Positions 32,247 through 43,305 of a stretch of DNA of 43,509 nucleotides are shown piece by piece. Position numbers and translations under genes: made by a program. The notes under the pieces are model-generated. The model was not told the origin of the DNA and ran no database searches. It worked only from the letters and a program-made list of their open reading frames with translations. The DNA is from Gamarada debralockiae (taxonomy: Eukaryota > Ascomycota > Leotiomycetes > Helotiales > Hyphodiscaceae): the NCBI GenBank assembly GCA_002803225.1, contig NXFV01001320.1:1-43509 (forward strand), read 5' to 3'. Every line of letters starts with the position of its first letter. Positions within the stretch are counted from its first letter, which is position 1.

Positions 32247-32448
32247 GAGTAAGTTGATTCTTGATAGCACAGCTGCACGGAGCCTCCACTGCTGACGCGA
32301 CGACGCCTAGGGAGGAGTCAATGAGCTTGGACAGGATCAAGCTCACGCGAGAAGTTCGCGTACGCCGTTCATTCATTTCAGGTGGGAGATAAGATACCCT
32401 GCCATTTGTTCTGGAGCGTTCGTCACGGATCATATCGCACGAGAGAAG

Positions 32449-33217
32449 TCAAGCGACATTTACATCGTTCAATAAGTCCCCAAACTGCATAACATAAGTA
32501 ATGCCAATTCTTGTACATGGCAGCTCAAGTGACAGATGCTGTTGCAGCAGGAGCTCGAGGGCCAAATGGCCCTCCTTCACTATAGGAAAGTCAAAAGAAT
32601 CGAAGTCAACGCATGGAAAGAGCAGCTTATGGAAGTCATCTCCCCAAAGAAAGCTTATGCACCAGATGTGAAAATCCAAATCCAAATAACATTTGCATAA
32701 AGCCAACCCAACATCCCATATCCAATCTTCAAACCAATAAGGCCCCCGCCCCTTCTCAGAAACCGATGTTCCAATAACCCAGCATGGAGGTCCATCTTCG
32801 ACAGCCACTTCAACACCGCACTTTCCCAACTTCCCACCGTAGCACCCTGATCGCTTGGGCTGGGAAAGAATCGTCTCACACCGCCCAGTGAGATCCTTAT
32901 CCGTCAAGCACAAACAATCAATCTCTTCGCAGTTTTCCCTGTCCGCTGGCTGCGTTTCCCCTTTCTGCAGAAATAAAGGACGCTATCCACACTGTCTCTC
33001 TTGAGTGGTAGCTTAGACCTCTTTACATAGCGGATACCAGCCGCAGTGCCGCAGAATGAGCCCTCTTTCCCCGCATGTTCATGGTTGTGGTTTGGCGAGG
33101 GCGTTGGCGCGCTGGATAGGCACAGGTTGAGGGTGGGCGTCTGCGAGGGCGTGCCGGTCACGAAGTGGGTCGAGTGAGTATGAGGAGAGAGAAGACGAGG
33201 GTGATGATTTTGACCAT
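32449..33217 (-). CDS. Secreted cysteine-rich protein, 3 exons
   Basis: 218-aa predicted secreted protein. Exon 1 33162-33217 encodes the signal peptide (MVKIITLVFSLLILTRPTS). Exon 2 is 33027-33111 and exon 3 is 32449-32964. Both introns are GT..AG with agreeing phases (GTGACC..ATCCAG; GTAAAG..CTGCAG). The mature protein opens with a Pro/His/Asn-rich stretch (APTPSPNHNHEHAGKEGSFC), then a dense cysteine region: NCEEIDCLCLTDKDLTGRC, SGCYGGKLGKCGVEV, GPPCWVIGTSV. The last ~80 residues are rich in aromatic and acidic residues. No known domain. Candidate effector-type protein by composition only. The frame after about residue 135 is less certain, since another intron could be hidden there. Confidence 0.55.
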
Positions 33218-33992
33218 GGTGAAGGGTTGATGGAGTTCTGGGGTCGAAGGGTCAGCGACATACGTTCATAGTGTGTACAATTCGCGTACCGAGATGGAGG
33301 AGATAGACCGATGTGCTTTCGTACGTTGGATACTTCTGATGTCCTGGCAATAACACTGGAAAGACAAACGCCAGCTCTTATGCTTTCGAGTGGAAGATTT
33401 TGAGGTTGCGAGAGAGTACGGGGTACCCGGTTCCCTGCTTTTACCTCTGTGCCAGGAAACAACCTTGGTTTGGTTTATGATATTGGATAGCAATATGGAG
33501 ATCACTGGACTTCCATAGATGAGGTTTCGAGGTCGTGACGCTCGAACAAGTGTCCAACGAGTATCACTCCCGAGAAGCCAGTATCGCAGTCTCTTCCTAC
33601 GTCATTGGCGTCATACACAACACCAGGTCGGCGACTTGTATTCGTGTGATATATCAAGAGACGTGAGTTAAGAGACAGCTAGAATTCTCGGAGTCTCGGC
33701 GCTGGTTGACGCATTGTGAAATGGTTCCTGAAGGGTGATATCTTACGGGACTCTTGTAGCACACAGCAAGAGTCCTTGGCTCTGTAGGATTCTCTTGAGT
33801 CGTCTCTACTTCATGGTCTCTCTGGCACTTGTACGAAAGATTGAGAGTGGGGATATCAGAGGATTTATCTTGGCCAGAAGGTCACCGAAGCCTGGGTTGC
33901 AGTGAATGAGTTAAGCCGTTCATTTATTTCAAGGGTCAATTGATAGACGTATGCAGCAAATACGATACATTACAACTTCATACATCAATGTT
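33218..33992. other. Intergenic
   Basis: 5' flank of the cysteine-rich gene. Frames at 33079-33505 are not supported: they overlap exons of that gene or lack conserved features. Confidence 0.35.
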
Positions 33993-34001
33993 CCCAAAAT
34001 C

Positions 34002-34353
34002 CAAGGTTGGAGATCTGGAAGGGATTTCCATGGAAGGTTAGTTAGACCTCTGGAACTGGTTCCATTCTTCCTTGGACCCCTGGAACTATGGAAGTTCTAT
34101 GGAAGATAGCTGCCTTAGAGGTTATAGTCATAAAGAAGTCAGGCAGCAACTTTGTCAGGGCGTTCGAGCTCTGAAGAGCCCCACCCAAATTTTTCGAGCG
34201 ATCTGATTGGATAACAGTCACGTGCAACCATTTCCAGAAGTTCCGTGGTTCCGAGGACCCAGTCTGGAATGGTATTTAACACTTACGTATAAGTCTGAAA
34301 GTTAGTTAGAGAGGGTCTGTGGAATGGATTGGAATTCCAGATCTCTAACATTG
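34002..34353. mobile_element. MITE-like element with 19-bp inverted ends
   Basis: The left end (34002-34020, CAAGGTTGGAGATCTGGAA) and the right end (34335-34353) are inverted copies with 17 of 19 positions matching. Similar direct sequences flank it (CCCAAAATC at 33993-34001; CCCAAATCC from 34354), which would fit an 8-9 bp target duplication of hAT type. The ~350-bp interior has no ORF of note. It is non-autonomous if real. Confidence 0.45.
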
Positions 34354-34564
34354 CCCAAATCCAGCTCCCTCATAAGCATCAAAAGTTCATCCTGCACAAA
34401 CCCTCCTCCATCAATCTATCAAGCGCCAGAATGATCCCGTCCAAACAAATAAAAAATAAAAAATAAAATTTTAAATATTACATATATATATCGAGACCAG
34501 ACGCCCGAATCCCAAACCCCGGCTCGAGAAGCAATTGTTTATCAACGTTCGTGAGTAATGGCAT

Positions 34565-34712
34565 TCATCGCCCGCCAACTAAGCAAAAGTTAGTGTCTAA
34601 GGGTAAGAAATAATAGAAAAATATGGAATAAGTTTATTGCTAAACAGAACTTACATGGATCTGAAGGCTGAGGCGTGACAACTGGGGAAGGATTCTCGTC
34701 TTGGGCGCCCAT
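34565..34712 (-). CDS. Tiny spliced ORF (23 aa), tentative
   Basis: ATG at 34712 opens MGAQDENPSPVVTPQPSDP. An intron with textbook signals follows (donor GTAAGT at 34654, branch CACTAAC, acceptor TGCTTAG at 34579), then FGGR and a stop. Exon 1 34655-34712, exon 2 34565-34578. The intron signals are strong enough to believe the region is transcribed and spliced, but a 23-codon product is unusual. The frame could instead be an upstream ORF or part of a longer transcript. No CaaX motif, so it is not a typical a-type pheromone precursor. Confidence 0.3.
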
Positions 34713-35950
34713 TGTGAACGAGATAGTAGAGATCTCTTAGGCTAATCACGGAGTGTGTTTTTGGATGTCGAGACGTAGGAATATTGACTGTATTTGACTT
34801 CTAATCAGTAATCATGAGACTTGTGTTGAGCAAGATGGATAGGAGGTGGAAGGTCACTTACCTACTGACTCAACAACTTGAGATTGATATGAATGAACAT
34901 TGAGATTTGAAGTTGGTGTTTGGAGAAGGATGCTTAATCCATCTGAGCGGAGGTTGAAGATTGAGGTTCAGAGGAGAAAGAGAAAGCATGAGAGGTTCAT
35001 AGATTTGATGCGTGGTTTTACATATAAATTTGTTCCTTTGCGCGCATACCCAGTACGCGTAGGCTCAGCGCGCATATCTTAATGTCACACCTTTGCACGC
35101 ATATTTGGAACGGCACACTCGGGTGGAAAAATCAAAAAAGTATTGAGGTTATCAACGCCGATGGCAAAAGAGGAATTGAGCCATACGACTGACAGGGAAT
35201 TTGAAAGAGATTCTGTAGGATGGATTGAACGTGTTCACGTGACTTTTTTTTTTTAAGGAAAAAAAATTCTTTTGTCCGAACTTACTGTCGATGGATTTGG
35301 CTCTTTCCGCGAACATATATTAATGATTTTGTGTGAAATCACCAAGCCCTACCTGGTGCCATATCTCTGACTGGAGACCGTGACTCGGAAAGTGAACCGG
35401 GAGTCTCTGATCCCGTACGAGTGGATTCGCGAAAATTTTATTTTGCTGGGGTAGACGCGAAATATCGTTCGAAAAACTTATTGTGCTAGGTGTCGTTCAT
35501 ACGGAAAGACCCAAGTGGATGGACATGCACGGTCGTACGATGCACTAGCTCGTGGAACAGCGTCACTCTTTTCACGATCGAAATACTTAATAGATTTCTA
35601 TAGGAATAGGACTTTATATTTGAATTGAAAAAAATATAGAGTATAAAAATTATATCTATCTCTTAAAAACTTTAAATTCGTATAAGCGTTGTGAAGTTAT
35701 CTAAAGATTAAATAAGAGTTGTGTTTCTCACCTAAATTCGCGAATATTTTTACTCTTTAAGTTTAATATTTAATAAGTTTTCTTGTAGAGATAATATGGC
35801 ATATTTGAAAGAACCTTTTAAAATGGTTTACTTAAATTGTTTATAATTGAGAGGCTTAGAGTATTTGGATTAAAGTTGGTTTTGTTATTATTTATAAACG
35901 AGGTGATTTCTGGTAGTTTTCGATGACGAGCTAGTGCCACCCAAGTGTAT
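34713..35950. other. Intergenic, AT-rich
   Basis: 35040-35110 contains repeated GCGCGCATA/GCACGCATA motifs. 35590-35900 is strongly AT-rich with no frame, like an old RIP-affected or degenerate repeat. Frames at 34900-35082 and 35888-36097 are not supported. Confidence 0.4.
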
Positions 35951-36055
35951 GGCCTTAACTTTTGTTACACCGCCTTCGCTCGCAGGGATTAATTTGGATA
36001 GGCAAAATGATTTGGTTGGTGGCAGAATCAAGGCGGTGTAACAAACATTAGGGCC
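35951..36055. repeat. 105-bp hairpin/inverted repeat, MITE-like
   Basis: The arms 35951-35976 (GGCCTTAACTTTTGTTACAC, then CGCCTT) and 36030-36055 are inverted copies over 26 bp with about three mismatches, separated by about 53 bp. TA dinucleotides sit symmetrically within the outer arms. It could be a short mariner-like MITE or a solo palindrome. Confidence 0.6.
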
Positions 36056-37052
36056 TGACCTGAATAGAAGGTACCTTCGCTGTCGGATGTCATCCACTTC
36101 AGTCTCTTCCTCTATCGCCCCTGTCCAGATACGAGGACATGGCTTTTGATGATGCGACTGCCATGCACGAGATGCAGATCATCTAGGCTATTAGCTCGCA
36201 TTCCATCATTTCTGTTTATGAGCTGCCAGAGGCCATATCTCCTGCACATTCATGGGCTTCTGTCAAGTTGTGAGACGTTTTGTCAGCAAATGATCGTCTG
36301 GCCAACAGGGTCCAATGCACCAGACCAGTGTTGGAGAAGCCCATGTGGAAATAGTCGAGCCCGGGAAATCTGACATTTAACTTCTGCGACTCGAGACAAG
36401 TCCCCGCATCTTTGAAGTAGGGCCGAAGCAAGTCCCAGAACAGAACGCCTCATACTGAGAAAGATATCTACTCCGCAGCCAGATTAGCTAGCAGTGACAT
36501 CTTGTTTACTAATGTTCTACTATCAGATTTGGTCTGAGTGGTGTTTGAGATGTGCGTCCTCGTTCGGAGTCGTGGAGTACGGCGAATTTTGATATAATCC
36601 GGGACCCTGGAATGTACATGGTAGTTGGCATAAGCGCAGCGATCAGTCGAGTCTTTTTTCTTGGTTTCATCGGGGCTGCCTGGCGGAAGGCCGTGCAACA
36701 TGCATGAATGCGAGGCAAATGGGGAGGGCCAGGGAGGAACCAGGTTGGCCCATTTTTCCTTTTCAGCTACTTTGGTGTTTTTCCCTCAGTAGGAGGCCAG
36801 TAGCTGCATATGCAAGGCCGAACACAGCTCTCGAAAGGACCCGACCCGACTAAGCTCCCTTCACAAGCGAAAAGCTATGGGACCATCTGGGGATCCCTCT
36901 CTCAATGTGGGTGGGAAGTTGCCGATTTGAGGGCACAGACCACCACACCAAATAACGCCTAACACACCAGTTTTATAGTACAATTCTGTTTCTTGATTAT
37001 ACTAGACTATGCTAATACTTTGTCATTTGACTATCTCTATCTCTACAATCAT
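36056..37052. other. Intergenic with possible decayed coding sequence
   Basis: Between 36150 and 36420 both strands show fragments of coding-like texture (plus strand about HSIISVYELPEA; minus strand GLDYFHMGFSNTGLVHW), interrupted by stops. I cannot assign a family. The last five bases, ATCAT (37048-37052), would be the left target-site copy of the retrotransposon that follows. Confidence 0.3.
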
Positions 37053-37341
37053 TGTCACGAAGGTAGGAAAACCTTAGGCAAATAGCTTCGATTCTCTACT
37101 ACCGTATCGTATAGACGAGGATTCTAAACTAAAGAAGAAAGAAGGGAAGGTAGGAGGCCAGAGAAAGAGAAGATATAGCCAAGCCTATCGTGCCACACGT
37201 GATCTAAGCGAGGTTCTTACAATTGTAAGACCCACTTGTCACGTGATCTCAGTAATACGCCTCAAGCATGATTTCCCCCAGGACCATCACACTTATTTTA
37301 AGCCAGGGCTCAACATTAGGAGCGTTAGGGCCGTCACATCA
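37053..37341 (-). repeat. 3' LTR of the chromovirus
   Basis: On the minus strand it begins TGATGTGACGG, directly after the polypurine tract, and ends CTTCGTGACA. Its first 202 bp in plus coordinates (37053 to about 37254) match 43306-43509. It contains two CACGTGATC-type motifs and a short palindrome, TTACAATTGTAA (37217-37228). Confidence 0.9.
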
Positions 37342-37355
37342 CCCCCCCCTCCGCG
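37342..37355 (-). other. Polypurine tract
   Basis: The minus-strand sequence CGCGGAGGGGGGGG lies directly upstream of the 3' LTR, where second-strand synthesis would be primed. Confidence 0.8.
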
Positions 37356-37464
37356 ATAAGCGCGTCCTCGTGCGTATAAAAACCAAATACAGCGACTATT
37401 CTATTAAATTGTCGTCTTCCCAAACTTCTAGCTCTTCGTTATCTTCCTAACACTACATCTAATA

Positions 37465-37653
37465 GGCCAAGTGGCGGGGTAGTCCAGCCTTACAGGGATA
37501 CTGTTCGTGGAACTCGTAGAGCTTGTGCGGAGCCCCCTTAAAGCCGTCTAAATTGTACTACTCGGGGTCATAGTCTATTCCTACCTACTTGGCGCAGTAC
37601 TAAAGCCGGTTGCCACGTCTCTTGACAGCAAGTATGTCTTCTACCTCGAACTC
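37465..37653 (-). other. Chromodomain at the integrase C-terminus
   Basis: Frame reads EFEVEDILAVKRRGN, then YCAK, VGIDYDPE and YNLDGFKGAPHKLYEFHE, with TAG codons at positions normally Gln or Trp. This is the chromodomain fold signature (EVExIL.....G...YLVKWxGY....TWEP..). In live chromoviruses it steers integration toward heterochromatin marked by H3K9 methylation. Confidence 0.85.
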
Positions 37654-40600
37654 CGCTTGTCCCCTGTACTTTATTTCTACTAGATCGTTGCGCTGTCCTA
37701 GCAAGGGATTATCGGCTACTTTACACAATCAGTCGGGCGAGAATACTAGGTATACTATATTAGATAGTAGAAGGTCGAGCTTAAAGGAGTTGCCGATCTA
37801 CTCAAGTATACAGTACAGTCCCTCTATCTAGTGACCTAACTTACGACTAGGTCGGTCTATCGACTACTTCTTTGTAGATACCCACACTAAGTCGCCGACT
37901 ACAAAGTCAACCGGTCGCCAGTGTTTATTAGCTTGTTTTTTCTAGCGCTCTTGTACTTCCTTCAAGTTCACCCTAGCGAATTCCTATACATTATAGATCC
38001 CTCGAGCCCAGGCTATGGCCTCAGCACGCGCTTTACAGATAACATCCGAGATATTAATCAAGTCTTCGGGTCTGTCCCAGTCAAAGCTTGTCTAAGGCTC
38101 GTACCCCATCTCCACTATAAACGAAGAGAGGCCAATTAAGTCGTGGGGGAGCGCTGCAGCCGCAAAGTCAACAATATAAATTAAATTTAACCAGTTGTCT
38201 TAGTAATAGTTAACAAAGGGGCAAAGGCGCTAATCGATATATTAATTAGCGTTTTTAGTCTATCCGTCGGTCTAAGAGTAGTTCGCTATCAAGAGTTTCA
38301 GCTTAGTTCCTAGTATACAGTTAAATTCCTCCCAGAAAGCAGAGACAAATTAGGGTCCTCTATCAAAGACAATTATTGTTACTAGACCGTAGTACTTGTA
38401 CACATACATTATATATAATTAGGCCAGCTCAGGAGCATCGATAGTATCGTAGCATAGAATAGAGATAGGCCTTTTACTTAGTCAGTCTACAAACACAATA
38501 ATCTTATTAAATCCCTTCTTATTAACTAAAAAGTCTTTAAAGTCAACCGAGATATATTGCCAGGGGCAGTCCGGTACTAGCAAAGGCCAGAAGAGACCAG
38601 GAGTCTTGTCCCGGGGGAGTGTTAATATTCGACAAGTATAGCAATTCTAGATAAAAGTTTCGATATTATTATCTATCTTGTGCTAATAGTAGCGGTCCTT
38701 AATAATTCGCTTAGTCTTGTTTTCTCCTAGATAAGCGCTTAAGATTTAGCAGTAGGCCTCCGTGATAAGTACAGTTCTAAGGCTTTCTAGCACCGCGACT
38801 CGTCCTTTCCACTTTAGTAGTCCGTTTGTTAGTAACTATCCCTTTTTGCCTTCTACTACTAACTTTCAGGCGACGTTGAATTCATAAGAGGAGTAGTTAA
38901 GTTAAAAGATAAAATCAATAAAGTTTAAGTATACTTTAAGCGGCGATACTTCTATAGTAATCTAGCAAACTTATAGGCTCCTAAGGATTTGCGGGTCTAG
39001 ATTCGATAGCAAGAGAAGTTACTACAAGCAAAGGGACTCTTTTATAGCTATATGCTCTCTAGTTTCCATGTCTATCCGCGTAAGAGGATTAGCCTTATTT
39101 GTTTTACTAAGGCAGTATAGTATCTTGAAGTTATACCGGGAGAGAATCTTAGCCTAACGAGCTTATCTAGCTAATAGCGACTTAGTACTTATAAAGTATT
39201 CTAATACTTTGTAATTAGAGAGGACGTCTATTAAAGTCGCTATTCCTTTAAGTTCTAGTCTCTAATACTCGAATACTTGTACGATTACTAGTATTTCCTT
39301 ATCGTAGATAGGGTAGTTTAGCTCCGCTAGTACTATAGTCTTCGAGAAGTAGGCGACTAGGTGCCATTCGCCGTCTATTCCTTGCTAGGAGAAGACTACT
39401 CTAACTACTATATCAAAGACATCAGTTTCCAAAAGACATTGCCTGCCCTCATCAAAGTAGACAAGGATTAAGGCTTCTATTAGTTATCGTTTAAGTTTAT
39501 CGAACGCGGAGAGGCAATAGTCGTTAAAGTCAAATATATAGTAGACTTTCATTAACTAAGTAAGAGGAGCTACTATTTGGCTGTAATCTTAAATAAAACG
39601 TCGATAAAAGTTATAAAACCCTAGAAACGCTTATATTACTTTTATAGTCTTAGGCTATTTCCAGTCCCGAACAGCCGCGACCTTATTAGGGTCGACTTAA
39701 ATGCTATTAGTACTAATAATAAAACCGAGATATTTCGTTCGAGTTACATTAAACTCGTACTTCTTGATATCGACCTGTAGTCTATACTCCTTTAAACGTT
39801 AGAGTACCTTACGTACGTGTTTAGCGTATTCTAGTAGGTCGTCTAAATAAATTAAGATATCATTAAGATACGCGGTACAAAATATATCTAAATAGTCTAT
39901 TAAAGCGTCGTTCATGTAATGCTAGAACGTGGAGGATCTATTAGTAAGTCCAAATAGAAGTACTTTGTATTTGTATACTCTATATCAAGTACAGAAAGTC
40001 GTAAGTTCTTCAGAATCAAGGTATATACAAATTCAATAGAAAGCCTAACGAATATCGAGCTTTATAAAGATCTTAGCCTTACTTAGACGCGAGAGCGTCT
40101 CGTTAATTAATAGCAAGGGATACTAGTTCTTTCGAGTAATAGTATTTAATTTCCAGTAGTCGATACAAAAACACAGACTACTATTAGGTTTCTTGATAAA
40201 TAATATAGGGGAAGTATATAGTACTTGACTTAAGGAGATAAACCCTTTATCAAGATTCTCTATAAGATATTTCTAAACAGCTTTTAGCTTTAAAAGGGAT
40301 TACAAGTACAAGGGGCTTTAGTAAAGCTCTTCTACAGAATATCCTTCCTTTAGCTCTACCTTATAGTCTATTAGGCGATAAGGCGCTAGCGTATTAAAGG
40401 CTCTCTTAAAGAAGACTTTTATTAAGTTATAGTAATTTATAAGGATAGTTCGCTATAATATCCCCTCTTTAGTTTCTTCCTCTACTAGGCCTTTAGAGTC
40501 TAGTAAATTAAGAGAGGCCTCTCTCTACTCGATTTCCTTATCGAGTTCTCTAAGGGTTATAAAAGAGAGGGTGTAGTCTAGGCGTATATAGTTCTAGTAG

Positions 40601-42900
40601 AAGCTAGCGGCTAAGATTAACCTAATATTAACTTTCGGAGTCTCGTTTATCACTATAGGAGCAAAATCTAACTTCCTTTGTCAAGGCTAAAATATAAAAG
40701 TAAACTAGTCGGCAAGTATCTTATTTATTACCCTTAGATTATCTTGTTAGTCTTATGTAGCGTATCTTTTCCGGGCCTAGTAGACTCGACCTTCCCTCTT
40801 ATCTTATAATAATGTATTAAGAGATATCCTTGGCCTAATAAGTACTAGTTCCCCTAACGAGTCCTTAAGTATTTATACAGGGGACTCCCATTATATACTA
40901 CAGGTTAACAAATTATTAGAAGGTATAAGTGCAGTATTCACAAGTACATTTGTTAAGCTAGACTTAACATCTAGGAGTTCTACTAATATAGGAAAAAGGG
41001 TATTAATATCTTTAGCTAGTCGTTTAAGGGGAGATTTCTAGCCGTCCTCCTATCTTTTGTCCTTTAGCTAAAAATCTCGATTCTATTACTCGACATCCCT
41101 TTAAACCTTAGGGCTTATTTCCTTAGGGACTAGATCTAGTTATAAGATACGTATTAGCCTCATAAATAAAGGCATAGGTATATTCTTAGGTGGCTAAATT
41201 AGTGTTCGATAAGAGACGTTTACGTTTACATAAAAGTACTCAAACTACTTCCTTCCAAGGATAACTTTGTATATTCTAAGGTCTAGAACAATAAAGGGGA
41301 TATTAAATTAATATCGCCTATTAATTATTAAGTTAAAAGTAAAATACAATCGAATACGCTAAGTGACTTTCCTATTATACCCTTTGACCTTAATCTCCCA
41401 GGGAAGAAGGGAGGTTTAAAGGTTTAAGTTAGTATACATCTAAGCTACAAGTATAGTATTAATAAATACGAAACCATTTGCTCCTGTATCTACTAGAATA
41501 TCAAGATCGATTCTTATTCTATTCCTAACTAAAGTACATAGAATTATAAGAGGCTTACCTCCTATTAAGTTTAATAAATCTATCTTATTAATATCTAGCG
41601 CGTATATCCCTAGGGTAGAGACTTTCCCTAGGGTTCTTCGTTTCCCGACTTAGATAAGGTCTTATCTATATCTTCAGCCTCCTTATCGAAGGGCTCTCCT
41701 TCTAGTATCTCATGGATCTGACTACTTTTATAGGGCTAGGTGCAGTCTTTGCTCATATGCCCGTACTAGTTACAGTTATAATACTTCATACTAGAGGGAC
41801 TATCGGGAGCTAAAGTATTACCTCGAGACGTAGGGGGTCGCCAACTAGTATTAATAGCAGGGGCAATAGTGGGGGGACGAGCTAGGACTACAGCATTAAA
41901 GGTAGGCAAAACGGCCTAGGTAAGGCAATTACAATATCGATTAAAGTTAAGTACAGCTTTTAGGGTCTAAGCTACCCGCTTAGCCTTACGTTCCTTTCGG
42001 TCCTGATCTCGGCAGCAGTTTAAGGGTTCTAGTTTCACCTCTAAGTATTAGCATTATACGACAAAGGATTCATATATTAAGTACGTCAGAAGAGTAGGAA
42101 TTAGTATAAATTAGTATTAAACATTAAACTTCCAGTAGAGATCCTCGTACTAATTAGTCCAGGGTACTCCACTTAATCCGGCAAGCCACTAGAATTCAAT
42201 AATAAAATTAAAGAACTTCTCAACTCGTCCTTACTAAAGATCGTAGTACTCGTCTCGGGCAATTACCGATCGCTAGGGGTTTAAGTAGCTAGTAAATAAG
42301 ATATTAAATATATTATCCACAGACAAGAGCGTCAAGGGGTTAATAGGGTCGAAGTAGAGCTCGAGCATAGACTACACCTTCCCAGCAGTACGACTATAGA
42401 CATAGGTCATTTAACTCTAGACAGATAGGAAATGATCCGTATTGTCAGCTAGCTTAGTACGCATCAGGAGATGCTATATAACATAGCTAGGGCTGACTCT
42501 ATCGTCAAGGGGAAGGGGGTTATCGATTTTCGCCAATCGTTTCAGGGCATTAGAACGCTCCGTAAAGAAGATACCTTCTCTTATAAAGCGTCTCTAATTA
42601 AAGGGGACAGGACCACGAGGGATCCAGGGTGAACGTGAGCGGCGTTAGTTACGTAGCATCGAGCGGTGCTATCGTGAGGTACCTAGTCGCGTAGTAGAGC
42701 TAACTCAAGAAGGGTCTCGGGATAAGGGCTCGCTACTAGAGGAATAGTTAAACGGGAGTGCGACTCCTCTAGTATCGCGATAGGCCTAAGTACTAGGACC
42801 AGGTCCCCTAATAAGAACGGAGGTAAAGCGTCGTTCTTCTATTACACAAAGCCAAGTGATTTCCCCTTTTATAGAAGAAATAGCTATAGTCTAAACTACT
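37465..42900 (-). pseudogene. gag-pol remnant: zinc knuckle, PR, RT, RNase H, IN, chromodomain
   Basis: Reading the minus strand from the 5' side: gag region (about 41790-42900, no intact frame); CCHC knuckle at 41742-41785 with the first Cys now Tyr and a stop inside; aspartic protease core VDTGANGFVF near 41473-41495; RT box with [12 protein letters not shown] near 39838-39877 (first Asp of the usual YxDD now Asn); RNase H start ETDVFDIVVRVVFS near 39380-39445; integrase zinc finger with CYTC at 38632-38643; integrase catalytic VDFKDF (38542-38544) and FDRGP (38362-38364), with the expected catalytic Glu now a Lys codon at 38254-38256; chromodomain 37465-37653. Stops are scattered throughout. 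The domain order and terminal chromodomain place it in the chromovirus branch of Metaviridae. Confidence 0.9.
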
Positions 42901-43305
42901 AGTTATTGTCTTAGAAGATCAATTTCAACTAAGTATTAAAAGCTAGTTAGGCTCCCTAGGACGACGGCTAGGTTTTCGGCGGCAAGTTATTTACCGTTCT
43001 TCGCCGTGACTATACTAGTTCCTTGGCTAGTACCACTAGCGTTCCCTATAAGGGAAGTAGCTTTCTTAAGTAGCATAATAGTCTTAAAAATAAGTCTAAT
43101 AATATCTATAAGCGAAATTAAGTATAAGTAAAGTTTTAGGGGTTTTATTAATATCCGCTAATAGTTTTCGTTCTAAGGTGTTCTTCCAAATGTTAGGGGT
43201 CGTTAACCAGTTACTAGTTCTTCCAAGTATTAGGAATTCGATAATTCGTACGTAGTAGGATACTATAAAAAGCCTTCCTAGGCAAAATAAGAGAGTTTAA
43301 AATTA

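Noticed and set aside
35888..36097. 69-codon minus-strand frame
   Set aside because: Largely made of the inverted-repeat arms at 35951-36055.
36150..36430. Decayed gene of a named family
   Set aside because: Short coding-like fragments occur on both strands, but no motif is firm enough to assign a family.
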